Virus record (IMG/VR): IMGVR_UViG_3300010158_000036 | Coordinates: 1-64,000 of that record | DNA from: a virus | DNA: 64,000 nt | Direction: 5' to 3' (one strand) | Shown here: positions 45,033-53,349 of the stretch, in pieces | How positions within the stretch are numbered: the first letter of the stretch is position 1 | Layout: each line of letters starts with the position of its first letter | Notes under the pieces: model-generated | The model's input: the letters and a program-made list of their open reading frames with translations, nothing else | What the model was told of the DNA's origin: nothing | The model's database searches: none | Program-made: the position numbers and the translations under genes

Positions 45033-45566
45033 TTAGTTAAATTCAAAGAAGTAAACCATTTGTTCGTCAATATTGACAATTTTATCTTCGTCTTTTGTAT
45101 TCACATCAAAGACGTCCCAGGGAATAATAACAATTGAATATGAATATTTTGTGGGCAATATATAAGCATAACCGTCTAGCATTTGTTCTTCTTCTTTAGA
45201 TTCTGCTTCAAACCAAATAGTCATATAAGAAACAGGAAGCATTGATGGTACACCATCAGAAAATTTATCATCTTCATATTGACATTCAGTTTCAATTTCA
45301 AGACCGCGTGACAAAAATGGATTTTCGACAAAATCATTATCAATATTGCCAGCTGAAGTTATTCCATATTGACATTTAAGATATTTATGATTTTCACTAT
45401 CAAAAGTAATAACAAGTTGCCCCTTGCTATTTTTCTCAAGAGCTAAATTCGTGATAAGAATTGGTGTTTGTGAATATTCCCTAGAGAAAATGCCAAAAGA
45501 TTCAAGTTTGGAATCTGAGAATCGACTTAAATCTTCTGTATATTGTGGAGTAAAATAAAGTTTCAT
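45033..45566 (-). CDS. Hypothetical acidic beta-rich protein
   Basis: The 177-residue protein begins MKLYFTPQYTEDLSRFSDSK. It is acidic and beta-rich, with GLEIETECQYEDDKFSDGVP in the middle and IVNIDEQMVYFFEFN at the end. The ATG overlaps the TGA of the 39-residue gene upstream. Family not recognised. Confidence 0.6.
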   Translation of the reverse strand: MKLYFTPQYTEDLSRFSDSKLESFGIFSREYSQTPILITNLALEKNSKGQLVITFDSENHKYLKCQYGITSAGNIDNDFVENPFLSRGLEIETECQYEDDKFSDGVPSMLPVSYMTIWFEAESKEEEQMLDGYAYILPTKYSYSIVIIPWDVFDVNTKDEDKIVNIDEQMVYFFEFN

Positions 45567-45682
45567 AATATAGTTTGTTTGAGATCATTAGGCTTTTTAA
45601 AAGCCCAAACACTATCAACTACAACCTGAGATTCCTCAGATTTGTTGTTAAACTTATCTTTAAACAATTTAATTACATTCAT
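45563..45682 (-). CDS. Small protein (39 aa) between ligase and acidic protein
   Basis: ATG at 45680-45682, TGA at 45563-45565 overlapping the next ATG. The peptide begins MNVIKLFKDKFNNKSEESQV and contains VVVDSVWAFKKPNDLKQTIL. Its start lies 6 bp after the ligase stop, so it is part of the same operon. Confidence 0.6.
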   Translation of the reverse strand: MNVIKLFKDKFNNKSEESQVVVDSVWAFKKPNDLKQTIL

Positions 45683-45687
45683 AAAAC

Positions 45688-47664
45688 TCAACCTTCAACC
45701 ATTTTGATAAGGGCGTCTTCATCAATAATCGGAATTCCCCACTTAATAGCATTTTTAATCTTACTTGAAGGTTTATCATCAATATTAGAAACCACGAGAT
45801 AGTCAACATCGGCTTTCAAAGAATCTACAAGTTCATAACCGGTCTTTGCAAGAGGCTCTGCATATTCATGCTTCTTTTTTCCGCTAAGAAGTCGACCCGT
45901 AATGCATACAGTTTTTTTATTCATATTAATTGTATTCGTTTTTTTGTTTGTTATTAGTGTGATATATTTCAGAGTTTGTCGTAAAATACTTTCTTGATCC
46001 TTTAATGCTTTAAGAATTGTTTTCCCTACATTAGGTACCCCAGCTTTTCGTGCAAAGTCTTCATTCAAAAGACTATTATCGAACCAATGCTCAATATTTT
46101 CAAGTTCTGGATTTCCTTCAATCATTAGGGTAGCTTTGCGTACACCCAGCGACCTCGTGCCAAATGCACCAAGAAATTCTGGAAGAGTCATTTCAGTTCC
46201 TTTCTTTGCAATCTCTTCGCAAATATTAGTGGCACGAGTGAGTCCTAACCTTACGCGTCCATCTCCATCCATGAGCATATTCTCAATCATTTTCGGAGTA
46301 AGCTTATATAAATCTGGAACGGTATAAACAAATTCGTTGGACACAAGCGCATTAATGATAGAATCACCAAGCCCTAGAATATTTCGAGAAGATACAAATC
46401 GTTTAATCTTCCCTGAAATTTGCGCGTCACATTTAATATTTTCACAGAATAATACAACCGAATCATTTCCACTTGTATTTTTCCGATGGCTTAGAGGATG
46501 ACCACATACCGGACATACCTTAGGAATTTCTATATGAACCTGAATTGAAGGATCAAATTCAGATACCACGGAGATAATCTGTGGAATAATATCACCAGCT
46601 TTTACAACTTCAACCTTAGCTCCAATAAAGGCTCCAAGAGTTTTAATATTGGCGATATTAGCTAATGACGCTTTTTTTACAGTAGAGCCGCCGATGCGCA
46701 CAGCTTCAATCATTGCAACCGGACAAATTGCGCCAGAACTTCCCACCTGCCATTCCACTGAATTAAGTGTACTGATACACTTCTCAGCGGGAAACTTCCA
46801 AGCTACCTGTCCTTTTGGCTTACGATCATTTCCAATACCAAGCGCTTTCTGTGTTGATATAAAATCGTATTGAATTATCGTTCCATCAATCCAAAACGGA
46901 AGCTTATCAGCATCACGCAATTCCTTCACTTTATTATAGAATACATGAACTTCTTCAAGAGTTAAATTTCCCTGACCCGGAACTGTCGTAAATCCAAGAG
47001 TCCTGAGAAATGACATCTGATCTGAAACTGTATTCAACTCGAATTGATCTTTATCAGATTTGGATAGAAAATCAATGTCGAATGCAAGAGCTGTAATATA
47101 TTGAGACTTCGCAGAATCGTCACGACCTAGAATTCCGTTGGCGACAGCTCGCGGATTACTACTTATAAGAGGATCAGCTTTAGGCCAATCTTCAAGAGTG
47201 GTTACAGCCTCACACCGAATTGCCACATCAATTTCATATGGAAGCCTAAGAGGAACTCCTTGAAAGTTTCCGGCTTGAATTGAAATATCTTCTCCTTCAA
47301 TACCATCTCCTCGTGTAACTCCAGAAACCAGATTACCCTTCTTGTAATATAGGGCGAGTGATCCACCATCAGCCTTATATGATACATGGAAACAATCTGT
47401 ATTACGCCGATTTTTCTTCCAGTTCAAGAGTTCTTCGAATGTATGAACTTTCTCCTGAGACCCCATATGAATCTGATGCTTAGTTTTTACAGAATCAGAT
47501 TTAAAAATTGAAGTACCAACTTGGTTCAGAGCCGGTTCTCCTGGATTAAATTCTCGAATTTCTTCTTCCAACTCATCGAATTGTGGATCCGACATAATTG
47601 GATATCCGGAATAATAAGTATGTTTGGCCTTTAAATACAAGGAGATTTTTTCTTGATAGTTCAT
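45688..47664 (-). CDS. ligA: NAD+-dependent DNA ligase (LigA)
   Basis: The 658-residue length is normal for LigA. Domains in order: Ia (YYSGYPIMSDPQFDELEEEI), adenylation with the nucleotide lysine Lys97 in SYKADGGSLAL, TRGDGIEGEDISIQ and ISSNPRAVANGILG, OB-fold (VGSSGAICPVAMIEAVRIGG), a zinc finger (CPVCGHP, then CENIKC near 395-425), helix-hairpin-helix and a C-terminal BRCT domain (KTVCITGRLLSGKKKHEYAE). It seals nicks using NAD+. T4 has an ATP-dependent ligase, so this is a non-orthologous replacement. Confidence 0.95.
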   Translation of the reverse strand: MNYQEKISLYLKAKHTYYSGYPIMSDPQFDELEEEIREFNPGEPALNQVGTSIFKSDSVKTKHQIHMGSQEKVHTFEELLNWKKNRRNTDCFHVSYKADGGSLALYYKKGNLVSGVTRGDGIEGEDISIQAGNFQGVPLRLPYEIDVAIRCEAVTTLEDWPKADPLISSNPRAVANGILGRDDSAKSQYITALAFDIDFLSKSDKDQFELNTVSDQMSFLRTLGFTTVPGQGNLTLEEVHVFYNKVKELRDADKLPFWIDGTIIQYDFISTQKALGIGNDRKPKGQVAWKFPAEKCISTLNSVEWQVGSSGAICPVAMIEAVRIGGSTVKKASLANIANIKTLGAFIGAKVEVVKAGDIIPQIISVVSEFDPSIQVHIEIPKVCPVCGHPLSHRKNTSGNDSVVLFCENIKCDAQISGKIKRFVSSRNILGLGDSIINALVSNEFVYTVPDLYKLTPKMIENMLMDGDGRVRLGLTRATNICEEIAKKGTEMTLPEFLGAFGTRSLGVRKATLMIEGNPELENIEHWFDNSLLNEDFARKAGVPNVGKTILKALKDQESILRQTLKYITLITNKKTNTINMNKKTVCITGRLLSGKKKHEYAEPLAKTGYELVDSLKADVDYLVVSNIDDKPSSKIKNAIKWGIPIIDEDALIKMVEG

Positions 47665-47692
47665 ATATTATAGATTAGATAAATTCTTAAAT

Positions 47693-48088
47693 TTAAGCAT
47701 AACCCGTAGAATTAATTACTCGAAATTTCAGCTTTTGTTTATTTTGGGCATGCATATCAAGATGATTCTTTGAAATCAGTTTTGAAATTCTCATGAGAGT
47801 AATAATATCAAAAGATAATAGAAACAGCTTGAATTGATATAGATTCGTATATTGTGGTAAATCATCATCTTGCTGAATATACGCCGAATTTTTAGAACGC
47901 AGCACACGGAATCTACTTCGATAAAAACTAAAATGTACAGTGTCTCCGTGGTTGAAATTCGAGAGAATCATACTCACGAGTGTATCATTACCGCGCAGGA
48001 TTCTTTCCGGCCGTGTTAGATATCAGGTGATCGTAATAGTTTCATCCTTGGGAGGAAGAATAGTTTCAAGCGTCATTTTTGTAATCAT
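47693..48088 (-). pseudogene. Small gene interrupted by an in-frame TGA
   Basis: A frame starting MITKMTLETILPPKDETITIT at 48088 meets TGA at 48023-48025 and then stays open, in the same frame, to TAA at 47693-47695. The downstream part reads YLTRPERILRGNDTLVSMIL and continues with a Phe/Ser/Leu-rich ~90 residues. The downstream part has a GTG (47975-47977) but no Shine-Dalgarno sequence. One TGG to TGA change would explain it; readthrough or a true restart are alternatives. Confidence 0.5.
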
Positions 48089-48092
48089 AATA

Positions 48093-48203
48093 TTAAATGT
48101 CTGCAATTTTGTTAAGAATAACTCCAAGAATCACGGTAACAATTGCAAGAGCAGAATAAAAGATTACTGCAACTTCGATTTCAATTTGAGATGGACTAAT
48201 CAT
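48093..48203 (-). CDS. Small single-span membrane protein (36 aa)
   Basis: The peptide begins MISPSQIEIEVAVIFYSALA and has one predicted transmembrane helix to VILGVIL, followed by a short NKIADI tail. It is the first gene behind promoter P2, and the leader provides TAAGGA about 10 bp before the ATG. Function unknown. Confidence 0.6.
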   Translation of the reverse strand: MISPSQIEIEVAVIFYSALAIVTVILGVILNKIADI

Positions 48204-48228
48204 AATTTGTGGTATTCCTTACGAAATC

Positions 48229-48257
48229 AATATACACTAAAACCTGAAACTTGTAAA
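48229..48257 (-). promoter_or_regulatory. Early promoter P2
   Basis: TTTACA (48257-48252), 17 bp, TATATT (48234-48229) on the minus strand, followed by a leader with CGTAAGGAA. A conserved upstream box (TAACCnnTTGATTTGCAAT type) lies about 40 bp upstream. Confidence 0.75.
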
Positions 48258-48265
48258 CGAAAAAG

Positions 48266-48566
48266 CGCATAAAATGCGAAAATAATTTTAATCCATTGCA
48301 AATCAATTGGTTACGGATATTCATTAAAAAACACTCGATTTAATGGTTTTGCCAGAGAATACGAAAAAACCGGAAAATCGTCATTTCCGATTTCATAACT
48401 CATTGCAAATCAATGGGTTATATTCCGAGAAATTCATAAAATCGTGAATTTCTCAATTTACGGGTAAATACCCATAACAAACTCAAATATGCTCTAGATT
48501 TGGGCTTTAATTCTTAGAATGTGCAAATTTAAACTTTTTTCTACCAATCTATCCCAATCGGAACTT
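48266..48566. other. Non-coding region upstream of P2
   Basis: No gene is seen in these 300 bp. Two copies of ATTGCAAATCAAT(T/G)GGTTA lie at 48295-48313 and 48402-48420. The nearer copy is placed like the related boxes upstream of P3 and P6. The rest is AT-rich with short inverted repeats. Confidence 0.55.
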
Positions 48567-48791
48567 TCAATTACTTTTACTGCTTTTATTTTCATATTTA
48601 CTTAAATAATAGTTTTGGAGCATAATTTCTTGAAACAGATCTGCTGCGTCATCAACAGCATTTTGAAGGTTTTCAAGTTGAGTACAAGCTTCATCAAGAA
48701 ATAAACCGATTTCAGTTGGTGTAAACTTTAAGTTATCTTCTAATCCTCGACACCAACTATTATAAGACGTTATTTTTTCAATGAGAGTCAT
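48567..48791 (-). CDS. Small helical protein, unknown
   Basis: The 74-residue protein begins MTLIEKITSYNSWCRGLEDN. It is helical, with FLDEACTQLENLQNAVDDAA, and ends in a polar NKSSKSN tail. Its ATG overlaps the stop of the upstream gene (48788-48791). Confidence 0.55.
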   Translation of the reverse strand: MTLIEKITSYNSWCRGLEDNLKFTPTEIGLFLDEACTQLENLQNAVDDAADLFQEIMLQNYYLSKYENKSSKSN

Positions 48792-49066
48792 AGAGCCTTA
48801 AGCAGTTCCAGTGTGTTCGCAGCTTGTTCGCTATCTTGTTCAAGAACTTTAGCCCATTCACTATTTTTACGAGTACTCCGGCCAAGATCCCTATCATGAA
48901 TAATAAGACATTCTTTGGTGTGTTCAAGGCAATTAGAAATAGATTGAATCGCCGCATAGATAGTATCTTTTTCAACTGTTATCATTTCTGGAATATAACC
49001 TTGAAATTTGGATGGTTCTACACGCTCGGGATCTTTAACCTTAATGAAAAAACGGTTTGGTTTCAT
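48788..49066 (-). CDS. Hypothetical protein
   Basis: The 92-residue protein begins MKPNRFFIKVKDPERVEPSK. The C-terminal two thirds are helical (IYAAIQSISNCLEHTKECLI, EQAANTLELLKAL). It is coupled by ATGA to the next gene. Not recognised. Confidence 0.55.
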   Translation of the reverse strand: MKPNRFFIKVKDPERVEPSKFQGYIPEMITVEKDTIYAAIQSISNCLEHTKECLIIHDRDLGRSTRKNSEWAKVLEQDSEQAANTLELLKAL

Positions 49067-49069
49067 GAG

Positions 49070-49170
49070 TTAGTTATAATGAAGAATTGCAAGACCTATA
49101 AAAAAGAGCCCGAATGTGATCAGTGTGATCAGAGAGCGGCCAACAACATAATTTTATCATCTTGATCCAT
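49070..49170 (-). pseudogene. Frameshifted small membrane-peptide gene
   Basis: An ATG at 49170 with an upstream AAGAAAT reads MDQDDKIMLLAAL and stops. In the -1 frame the same stretch continues as GRSLITLITFGLFFIGLAIL plus HYN, a perfect membrane helix, ending just 4 bp before the next ATG. No own start codon is available for that frame. A one-base deletion or insertion is likely; programmed frameshift is less likely as no slippery site is seen. Confidence 0.35.
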
Positions 49171-49181
49171 ATAATTTCTTT

Positions 49182-49424
49182 TTAGGAATTTGCGTAAGTG
49201 CCGAACCGAGAATAATCAACTTCCCGAAGTTTATAATAAGTTCGTGTTAATGTTTTATCCCCTTTATTTGAAGCGATAATCCACCCATTCGGTTGCCGTG
49301 TTAGCCCCCAGGATGCGCCCAAACGGCGATGTAGAAATTTACCAAGCGCTGATGTAGGACTATCAGCCTCGATGATTATTTCCTGTCCATTTTTATCTAG
49401 TACGATGTATGTGCTATTTTTCAT
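49182..49424 (-). CDS. Hypothetical protein
   Basis: The 80-residue protein begins MKNSTYIVLDKNGQEIIIEA. It contains SALGKFLHRRLGASWGLTRQ and a beta-hairpin-like NGWIIASNKGDKTLTRTYYK. It resembles small phage proteins that modulate host functions only in size. Not recognised. Confidence 0.55.
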   Translation of the reverse strand: MKNSTYIVLDKNGQEIIIEADSPTSALGKFLHRRLGASWGLTRQPNGWIIASNKGDKTLTRTYYKLREVDYSRFGTYANS

Positions 49425-49448
49425 AATGTAGTTTTCTTAAGAATGAAA

Positions 49449-49751
49449 TTAGGCAGGAATTGCAAGAATAAATTCTCCACAGCAATTCAGTACAGAATAT
49501 CCTTGAAATACACCATTATTATATGGTGTAACGTAATTGCCAGACGTACAAATCCAGGCACCCGAAATACCTAAAGTGTAATCAATCATATTGGATCCGG
49601 CGGATGCGGCGGGATGAAATGCACTATTTTCGTTTTCCATCACTGAGTCATACATTCCGTCAAATTTAGACTTAACGTTAATATAGAGATTTGCTCTATT
49701 TTTACGGACAAACGATTTGAGAGTTGCAATAGTTGTCTTTTTAGGATTCAT
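49449..49751 (-). CDS. Hypothetical early protein behind P3
   Basis: The 100-residue protein begins MNPKKTTIATLKSFVRKNRA, LYINVKSKFDGMYDSV. The C-terminal half is beta-rich (GISGAWICTSGNYVTPYNNG, LNCCGEFILAIPA). It is the first gene after promoter P3, with a TAAGGA leader 14-20 bp upstream. The basic start with an FDGMYD motif is seen in small phage proteins of unknown function. Confidence 0.6.
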   Translation of the reverse strand: MNPKKTTIATLKSFVRKNRANLYINVKSKFDGMYDSVMENENSAFHPAASAGSNMIDYTLGISGAWICTSGNYVTPYNNGVFQGYSVLNCCGEFILAIPA

Positions 49752-49782
49752 GGTGTTGTGCTTGAGGTTTCCTTACGGGCTC

Positions 49783-49811
49783 AATATACACTAAAACCCA
49801 TGACTTGTAAA
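49783..49811 (-). promoter_or_regulatory. Early promoter P3
   Basis: TTTACA (49811-49806), 17 bp, TATATT (49788-49783) on the minus strand, then GAGCCCGTAAGGAAACC. The upstream box TAACCCTTAATTTGCAA occupies 49867-49851. Confidence 0.8.
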
Positions 49812-49874
49812 CAAAAAAGGTGTGTAAAACCTGAAAATAATAGAATTCTGTTGCAAATTAAGGGTTATGAACGC

Positions 49875-50210
49875 TTATTTTTTGAATTTCTCTGATTCCA
49901 TGATCATTTTAGCCAAATCCCGAGGATTTTCAATCTTTCTTAGCTTAGATTGATCACTTGATCTGGCTTTTTTGCCATCAATCCCACAAGAATTTTCAAA
50001 AATGAACCAGGAAATCCATCCTTCAATATCGGTCAGATCCAAGAGAATATCGAAGTTTCTCCAGATAGCTTCATATAGTTCTCCATTTATATCCATTGCA
50101 CCAACATCAACTACGGCTTGGCAAGCTTTACTAAGTCTCTGATAAGATTCTATAATATTAGTAATTTTCTTTTCCAACTCTTTAACTTGGGTTTTTTTCA
50201 TAATTTCCAT
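49875..50210 (-). CDS. Helical protein, unknown
   Basis: The 111-residue protein starts MEIMKKTQVKELEKKITNII (or at the second Met, 50201; AAAGGA lies 4 or 13 bp upstream). A coiled-coil-like N-terminus leads into IWRNFDILLDLTDIEGWISW and a polar C-terminus. It overlaps the deaminase gene by 13 bp. Not recognised. Confidence 0.55.
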   Translation of the reverse strand: MEIMKKTQVKELEKKITNIIESYQRLSKACQAVVDVGAMDINGELYEAIWRNFDILLDLTDIEGWISWFIFENSCGIDGKKARSSDQSKLRKIENPRDLAKMIMESEKFKK

Positions 50211-50605
50211 TTTTCCTTTATATATTTTTCTCCATCAAAGTACCATAAATTCTTATAGCCGACCCCCGATAATACTCTAGCACAATTTTCACATGGTTTT
50301 GAAATTGCTGCACGATCATTATTATCAATACGAATGTTATAAAATGAAAGATCGGAACAATCACTGAATCCCATTTTAATTAATGATGAAATTTCTGAGT
50401 GTAATGATGCAACATAATTATCTCCATTGGACTTTATATAATCTGTGAACTTATGTCGTCGATGTAGCTTGTTGTAATTATTGGTCGCAAGACACAGCAT
50501 CTTATTTCCTCGATATACAAATGTGCTATGAAACGATTTACCAGTCTGAGCTCCAAGTTTTAAGGCTCGTGCGATTTCCTCAAGTCTTGAAAAGTTAATT
50601 GCCAT
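50198..50605 (-). CDS. Cytidine deaminase-superfamily protein
   Basis: The 135-residue protein has the zinc motif His69-Ser-Glu71 (ASLHSEISSLI) and Pro104-Cys105-x2-Cys108 (KPCENCARVL), where the usual HAE is HSE. The substrate may be a nucleotide, a nucleoside or a modified base. It is one of two such genes here and less like dCMP deaminase than the one at 55.5 kb. Confidence 0.75.
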   Translation of the reverse strand: MAINFSRLEEIARALKLGAQTGKSFHSTFVYRGNKMLCLATNNYNKLHRRHKFTDYIKSNGDNYVASLHSEISSLIKMGFSDCSDLSFYNIRIDNNDRAAISKPCENCARVLSGVGYKNLWYFDGEKYIKEKWKL

Positions 50606-50712
50606 TACAATTTAAGAATTGCATTTGAAAATAATAGAATTACCATAAATGCACAGATTAATGGTAGGAATTCATTATGAGTGATAAAGATAAAACTACA
50701 AAGTTGGAACAT
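50605..50712 (-). CDS. Small membrane peptide (35 aa)
   Basis: ATG at 50710-50712 overlaps the end of the exonuclease gene and TAA at 50605-50607 overlaps the next ATG (TAATG). The peptide has a hydrophobic span (LPLICAFMVILLFSNAILKL). The double overlap supports translation; no function is known. Confidence 0.45.
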   Translation of the reverse strand: MFQLCSFIFITHNEFLPLICAFMVILLFSNAILKL

Positions 50713-51304
50713 ATTCTTTAATATACTTAAATAGTTCTAAGGTTTTTTCAACGTCATACATTGCATTATGTGCTTCACTTTCTTCAAATTTGATGCCTGC
50801 AGATTTACACACAGTCTCTAACTTAAAATTAGGCAATGCCCCCCGCACACGTTGAGTAAACCAAGCGGAGGCTTGCATTACACAAATAGTTGGTACCCAA
50901 AACCAAGATCCAAAATAGTTATCACCATTCTTAGCAAAAAATTCACGAATGAAATCAGAATCAAATGAAGCATTATAAGCAACCATTTGCATCTTATCAG
51001 TTTTATCATATTTGTTACAATGACGTGATAGAATCTTAACGAATTCCTGATAAGCTTCGCCTGCACTCATTTCGAGATTCTCTAGTCTTTCACGACTCAT
51101 TCCAGTTTTTTCAGTGGAGCCTGCATCAATATGTTCTAAAGATAATGGTCGAAATGTAAAATCGAATTTTTCCAAAACATTCAAATCAGGATCAGTGATA
51201 ATACCAGACAACTGAAATAAATTGTGCAACTTTCTGTCAACACCTGTTGTCTCTGTGTCAATGAATATGTTTTTATATCCACTATAAGGGGTTTCTTTAC
51301 TCAT
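50696..51304 (-). CDS. DnaQ-like 3'-5' exonuclease
   Basis: The 202-residue protein has the DEDDh motifs: FIDTETTG (Asp16, Glu18), NASFDSDFI near residue 110 and HNAMYDVEKTLELF (His, Asp) near 178-191. The layout resembles the epsilon/RNase T group. It degrades DNA or RNA from 3' ends; proofreading, turnover of host nucleic acid or RNA trimming are possible. It overlaps the next upstream gene by 8 bp. Confidence 0.85.
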   Translation of the reverse strand: MSKETPYSGYKNIFIDTETTGVDRKLHNLFQLSGIITDPDLNVLEKFDFTFRPLSLEHIDAGSTEKTGMSRERLENLEMSAGEAYQEFVKILSRHCNKYDKTDKMQMVAYNASFDSDFIREFFAKNGDNYFGSWFWVPTICVMQASAWFTQRVRGALPNFKLETVCKSAGIKFEESEAHNAMYDVEKTLELFKYIKEYVPTL

Positions 51305-51620
51305 GTGTTTTTTCTTTAAGAATTAAAGATGGATCTAAAATCAATGAAGGAATCTGTTTTACAAATTTGCGTTTACATATACAACCCTTGATTTCTGTGA
51401 TTGTTCGAATTTGTGCAATCTCTGCTCGAAGTAATTCATTTTCGGCTTCAAGAGATGAAATGAGTTTTACTTTGGATTGGTTTATTCCATATGTCACATA
51501 CGAATCATCAATGAGATCAGCTACACGGTTATCATGATCTGTGAATAGAACATAATCTCCTTTAGGATCGGAAATCATTGTACCATCAAGGGGCTTGTAT
51601 CTTTTGATGTTATCAATCAT
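51297..51620 (-). CDS. Coiled-coil phage protein with RYxP N-terminus
   Basis: Start set at MIDNIKRYKPLDG (51620; 107 residues). A C-terminal coiled coil (LISSLEAENELLRAEIAQIR) and a CICKRKF motif follow. The N-terminal RYKP...D pattern resembles the next gene upstream (RYEPND), so the two are likely distant paralogues. Small phage proteins of this type are common and unnamed. Confidence 0.55.
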   Translation of the reverse strand: MIDNIKRYKPLDGTMISDPKGDYVLFTDHDNRVADLIDDSYVTYGINQSKVKLISSLEAENELLRAEIAQIRTITEIKGCICKRKFVKQIPSLILDPSLILKEKTHE

Positions 51621-51642
51621 AATTATCTGCAATACCAATCCG

Positions 51643-51939
51643 TTAAAGGTTTCGTCTTATTTTTGTTCGCAATCCCATTACTCTAGCTTTATGAACTAAA
51701 GATTTTTCTTTAAGTTCACCAATCTCTTTTCTAAGTGCTTCATTCTCCACGGCAAATGCTAAATTAGATTCTCTGAGAATTTGAAGATCCATGGGAAGAC
51801 AAACCATATTTTTATGAGCAACCAACCGATCTGCATAATTACTCATTTCCATATAATCGTCATATGAAACAAAACGACCCGTTGATGCTTCATCCATACT
51901 CCACTCATCATTAGGTTCATATCTAGTCACGTTTTGCAT
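51643..51939 (-). CDS. Coiled-coil phage protein with RYxP N-terminus (paralogue)
   Basis: The 98-residue protein begins MQNVTRYEPNDEWSMDEAST, then GRFVSYDDYMEMSNYADRLV. The C-terminal coiled coil is FAVENEALRKEIGELKEKS and the end is basic (RVMGLRTKIRRNL). An AAAAGGAAA Shine-Dalgarno-like run lies about 20 bp before the start. Confidence 0.55.
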   Translation of the reverse strand: MQNVTRYEPNDEWSMDEASTGRFVSYDDYMEMSNYADRLVAHKNMVCLPMDLQILRESNLAFAVENEALRKEIGELKEKSLVHKARVMGLRTKIRRNL

Positions 51940-52022
51940 AAATTTATTATATTATATTTCCTTTTCAGTTTTTCGTAAAGTTTCTTCTCAGTTTCTGATT
52001 TTTTATCATTAACTTTTTTCAC
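51927..52022 (-). CDS. Possible 31-aa basic peptide (GTG start)
   Basis: A frame from GTG (52020-52022) overlaps the stop of the upstream gene and runs to TGA at 51927-51929 inside the start of the next gene. The peptide is Lys/Glu-rich (KKVNDKKSETEKKLYEKLKR). It fills the only gap between two genes, but could be chance. Confidence 0.3.
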   Translation of the reverse strand: MKKVNDKKSETEKKLYEKLKRKYNIINLCKT

Positions 52023-52279
52023 ACGTTCAGTGTGAATCTGTTCATACTTGATTCTTTTTTGTATTCATTGTCAGTTTCAAGTCTATCTCCTGTGAGGTTA
52101 ATTTCATCATAACCACCATCCCAAACACAACCACGTGTGATACAAATATCATTGTAACCTTTGGTTGTGTAATATTCCTGCCACTCTGTAAGAGACTTAA
52201 TGACGGAATCTATCGGTCCGTCTAAATCCATAGCATTTAATATTTCTCTAATTTTCTTCTTCATATGATAATGCTTCAT
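52019..52279 (-). CDS. Hypothetical protein
   Basis: The 86-residue protein begins MKHYHMKKKIREILNAMDLD; the internal Met (52264) is an equally good start as neither has a clear Shine-Dalgarno sequence. It contains YTTKGYNDICITRGCVWDGG. The first half is helical. Not recognised. Confidence 0.5.
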   Translation of the reverse strand: MKHYHMKKKIREILNAMDLDGPIDSVIKSLTEWQEYYTTKGYNDICITRGCVWDGGYDEINLTGDRLETDNEYKKESSMNRFTLNV

Positions 52280-52350
52280 TTGCGATTTTTAAAACTTTCA
52301 TCTGATGTGATCTCTTCATTATCTTTTAAAGATATTAAAAATCTTCATGA

Positions 52351-52965
52351 TTATGCCATTCTAAGTGTTTGTACTTTTGTAACCATACCATCTTTAACAA
52401 TAATCAATCCGGCTCTACCTGATAGAACTTGAATAGTGTCCCAACACCATAAAGACTCACCATTTTCCAACTTTAATTTGGAGAATATCTTTTCTTCATA
52501 CGATGGATAATTATAGTGTTCAATTCTAACTAGTTCTGAAAAAGGTTGCGCATTTGGATATTCACTAATTGAAACAGGCGTTTTCAATAGAACGAATCCA
52601 GCATCATCTTTATCATATATGGAAATGACATAAAATCTATCATCCATTCGTTTCCATTCCACATATTTATTATCACTTATTTTAGTGGAACAATATCCAT
52701 TATTACATTTTTGATCTTCATCTGTAGGAGCTACAAGATTTAAATCTGAGCATTCATCACTGAACTGTTGCAACTCAGTGATAATACAATCAAGATCGTA
52801 AGAATGATCTCTACTAATGTGATAACCAAAGCCTCGTTTGGCTTCTGGCGTTAATGTAGCTCGCCACATCAATGCGCCATAAACATCTTCAAATGTAATT
52901 GAGAAGATGTATGGATTTTTGAATTTACCATAGTTGATTAGAGTTTTAATTAATTCGATGTTCAT
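52351..52965 (-). CDS. Hypothetical protein
   Basis: I set the start at MNIELIKTLINYGKF (52965); 204 residues. It contains KNPYIFSITFEDVYGALMWR, PTDEDQKCNNGYCSTKISD and a beta-rich end (LIIVKDGMVTKVQTLRMA). The family is not recognised. Confidence 0.55.
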   Translation of the reverse strand: MNIELIKTLINYGKFKNPYIFSITFEDVYGALMWRATLTPEAKRGFGYHISRDHSYDLDCIITELQQFSDECSDLNLVAPTDEDQKCNNGYCSTKISDNKYVEWKRMDDRFYVISIYDKDDAGFVLLKTPVSISEYPNAQPFSELVRIEHYNYPSYEEKIFSKLKLENGESLWCWDTIQVLSGRAGLIIVKDGMVTKVQTLRMA

Positions 52966-52996
52966 AATTATTTTGTATTTATTGAAAATTGACATA

Positions 52997-53191
52997 TTAA
53001 TTTTTCTTCGCAGATACGCAAATCCAAGTCTTGATCAAAGTTGCATACTTATTATTTTTATGCCGTTCCTTAATCATTTTTAAAGCTGCAGATTTAGTCA
53101 TTGGATTTGTAGTATGTGTTGGTGATAATCCAACTATCCATGCTACATATTTGCAGCCTGGAGCTAACCTCGGATATTCAGTGTATTTCAT
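52997..53191 (-). CDS. Small basic protein
   Basis: The 64-residue protein begins MKYTEYPRLAPGCKYVAWIV, then GLSPTHTTNPMTKSAALKMI and a Lys-rich end (ERHKNNKYATLIKT). It follows the short P4 unit. Not recognised. Confidence 0.55.
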   Translation of the reverse strand: MKYTEYPRLAPGCKYVAWIVGLSPTHTTNPMTKSAALKMIKERHKNNKYATLIKTWICVSAKKN

Positions 53192-53199
53192 ATTTTATT

Positions 53200-53321
53200 T
53201 TAAAAATTACTTCGAATATTTTTCCATAAATCAAAAACAGATTTGTAAATATCTAGTTGAGTTTGTGTCCAAGTTTTATCCTTACATGTTTCAAGAGTTA
53301 AGTTTTTAAATCCGCTGTCAT
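53200..53321 (-). CDS. Candidate -1 frameshift small gene behind P4
   Basis: The first ATG after promoter P4 (53321) reads MTADLKT and stops. The sequence there contains T TTA AAA, a perfect -1 slippery heptamer. A -1 slip gives NLTLETCKDKTWTQTQLDIY and a further 14 residues to TAA at 53200-53202 (40 residues in total). The -1 frame has no start codon of its own. It may instead be a gene that lost its start. Confidence 0.35.
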
Positions 53322-53349
53322 AATTTAAGGTAAGGTTTCCTTACGGGTA

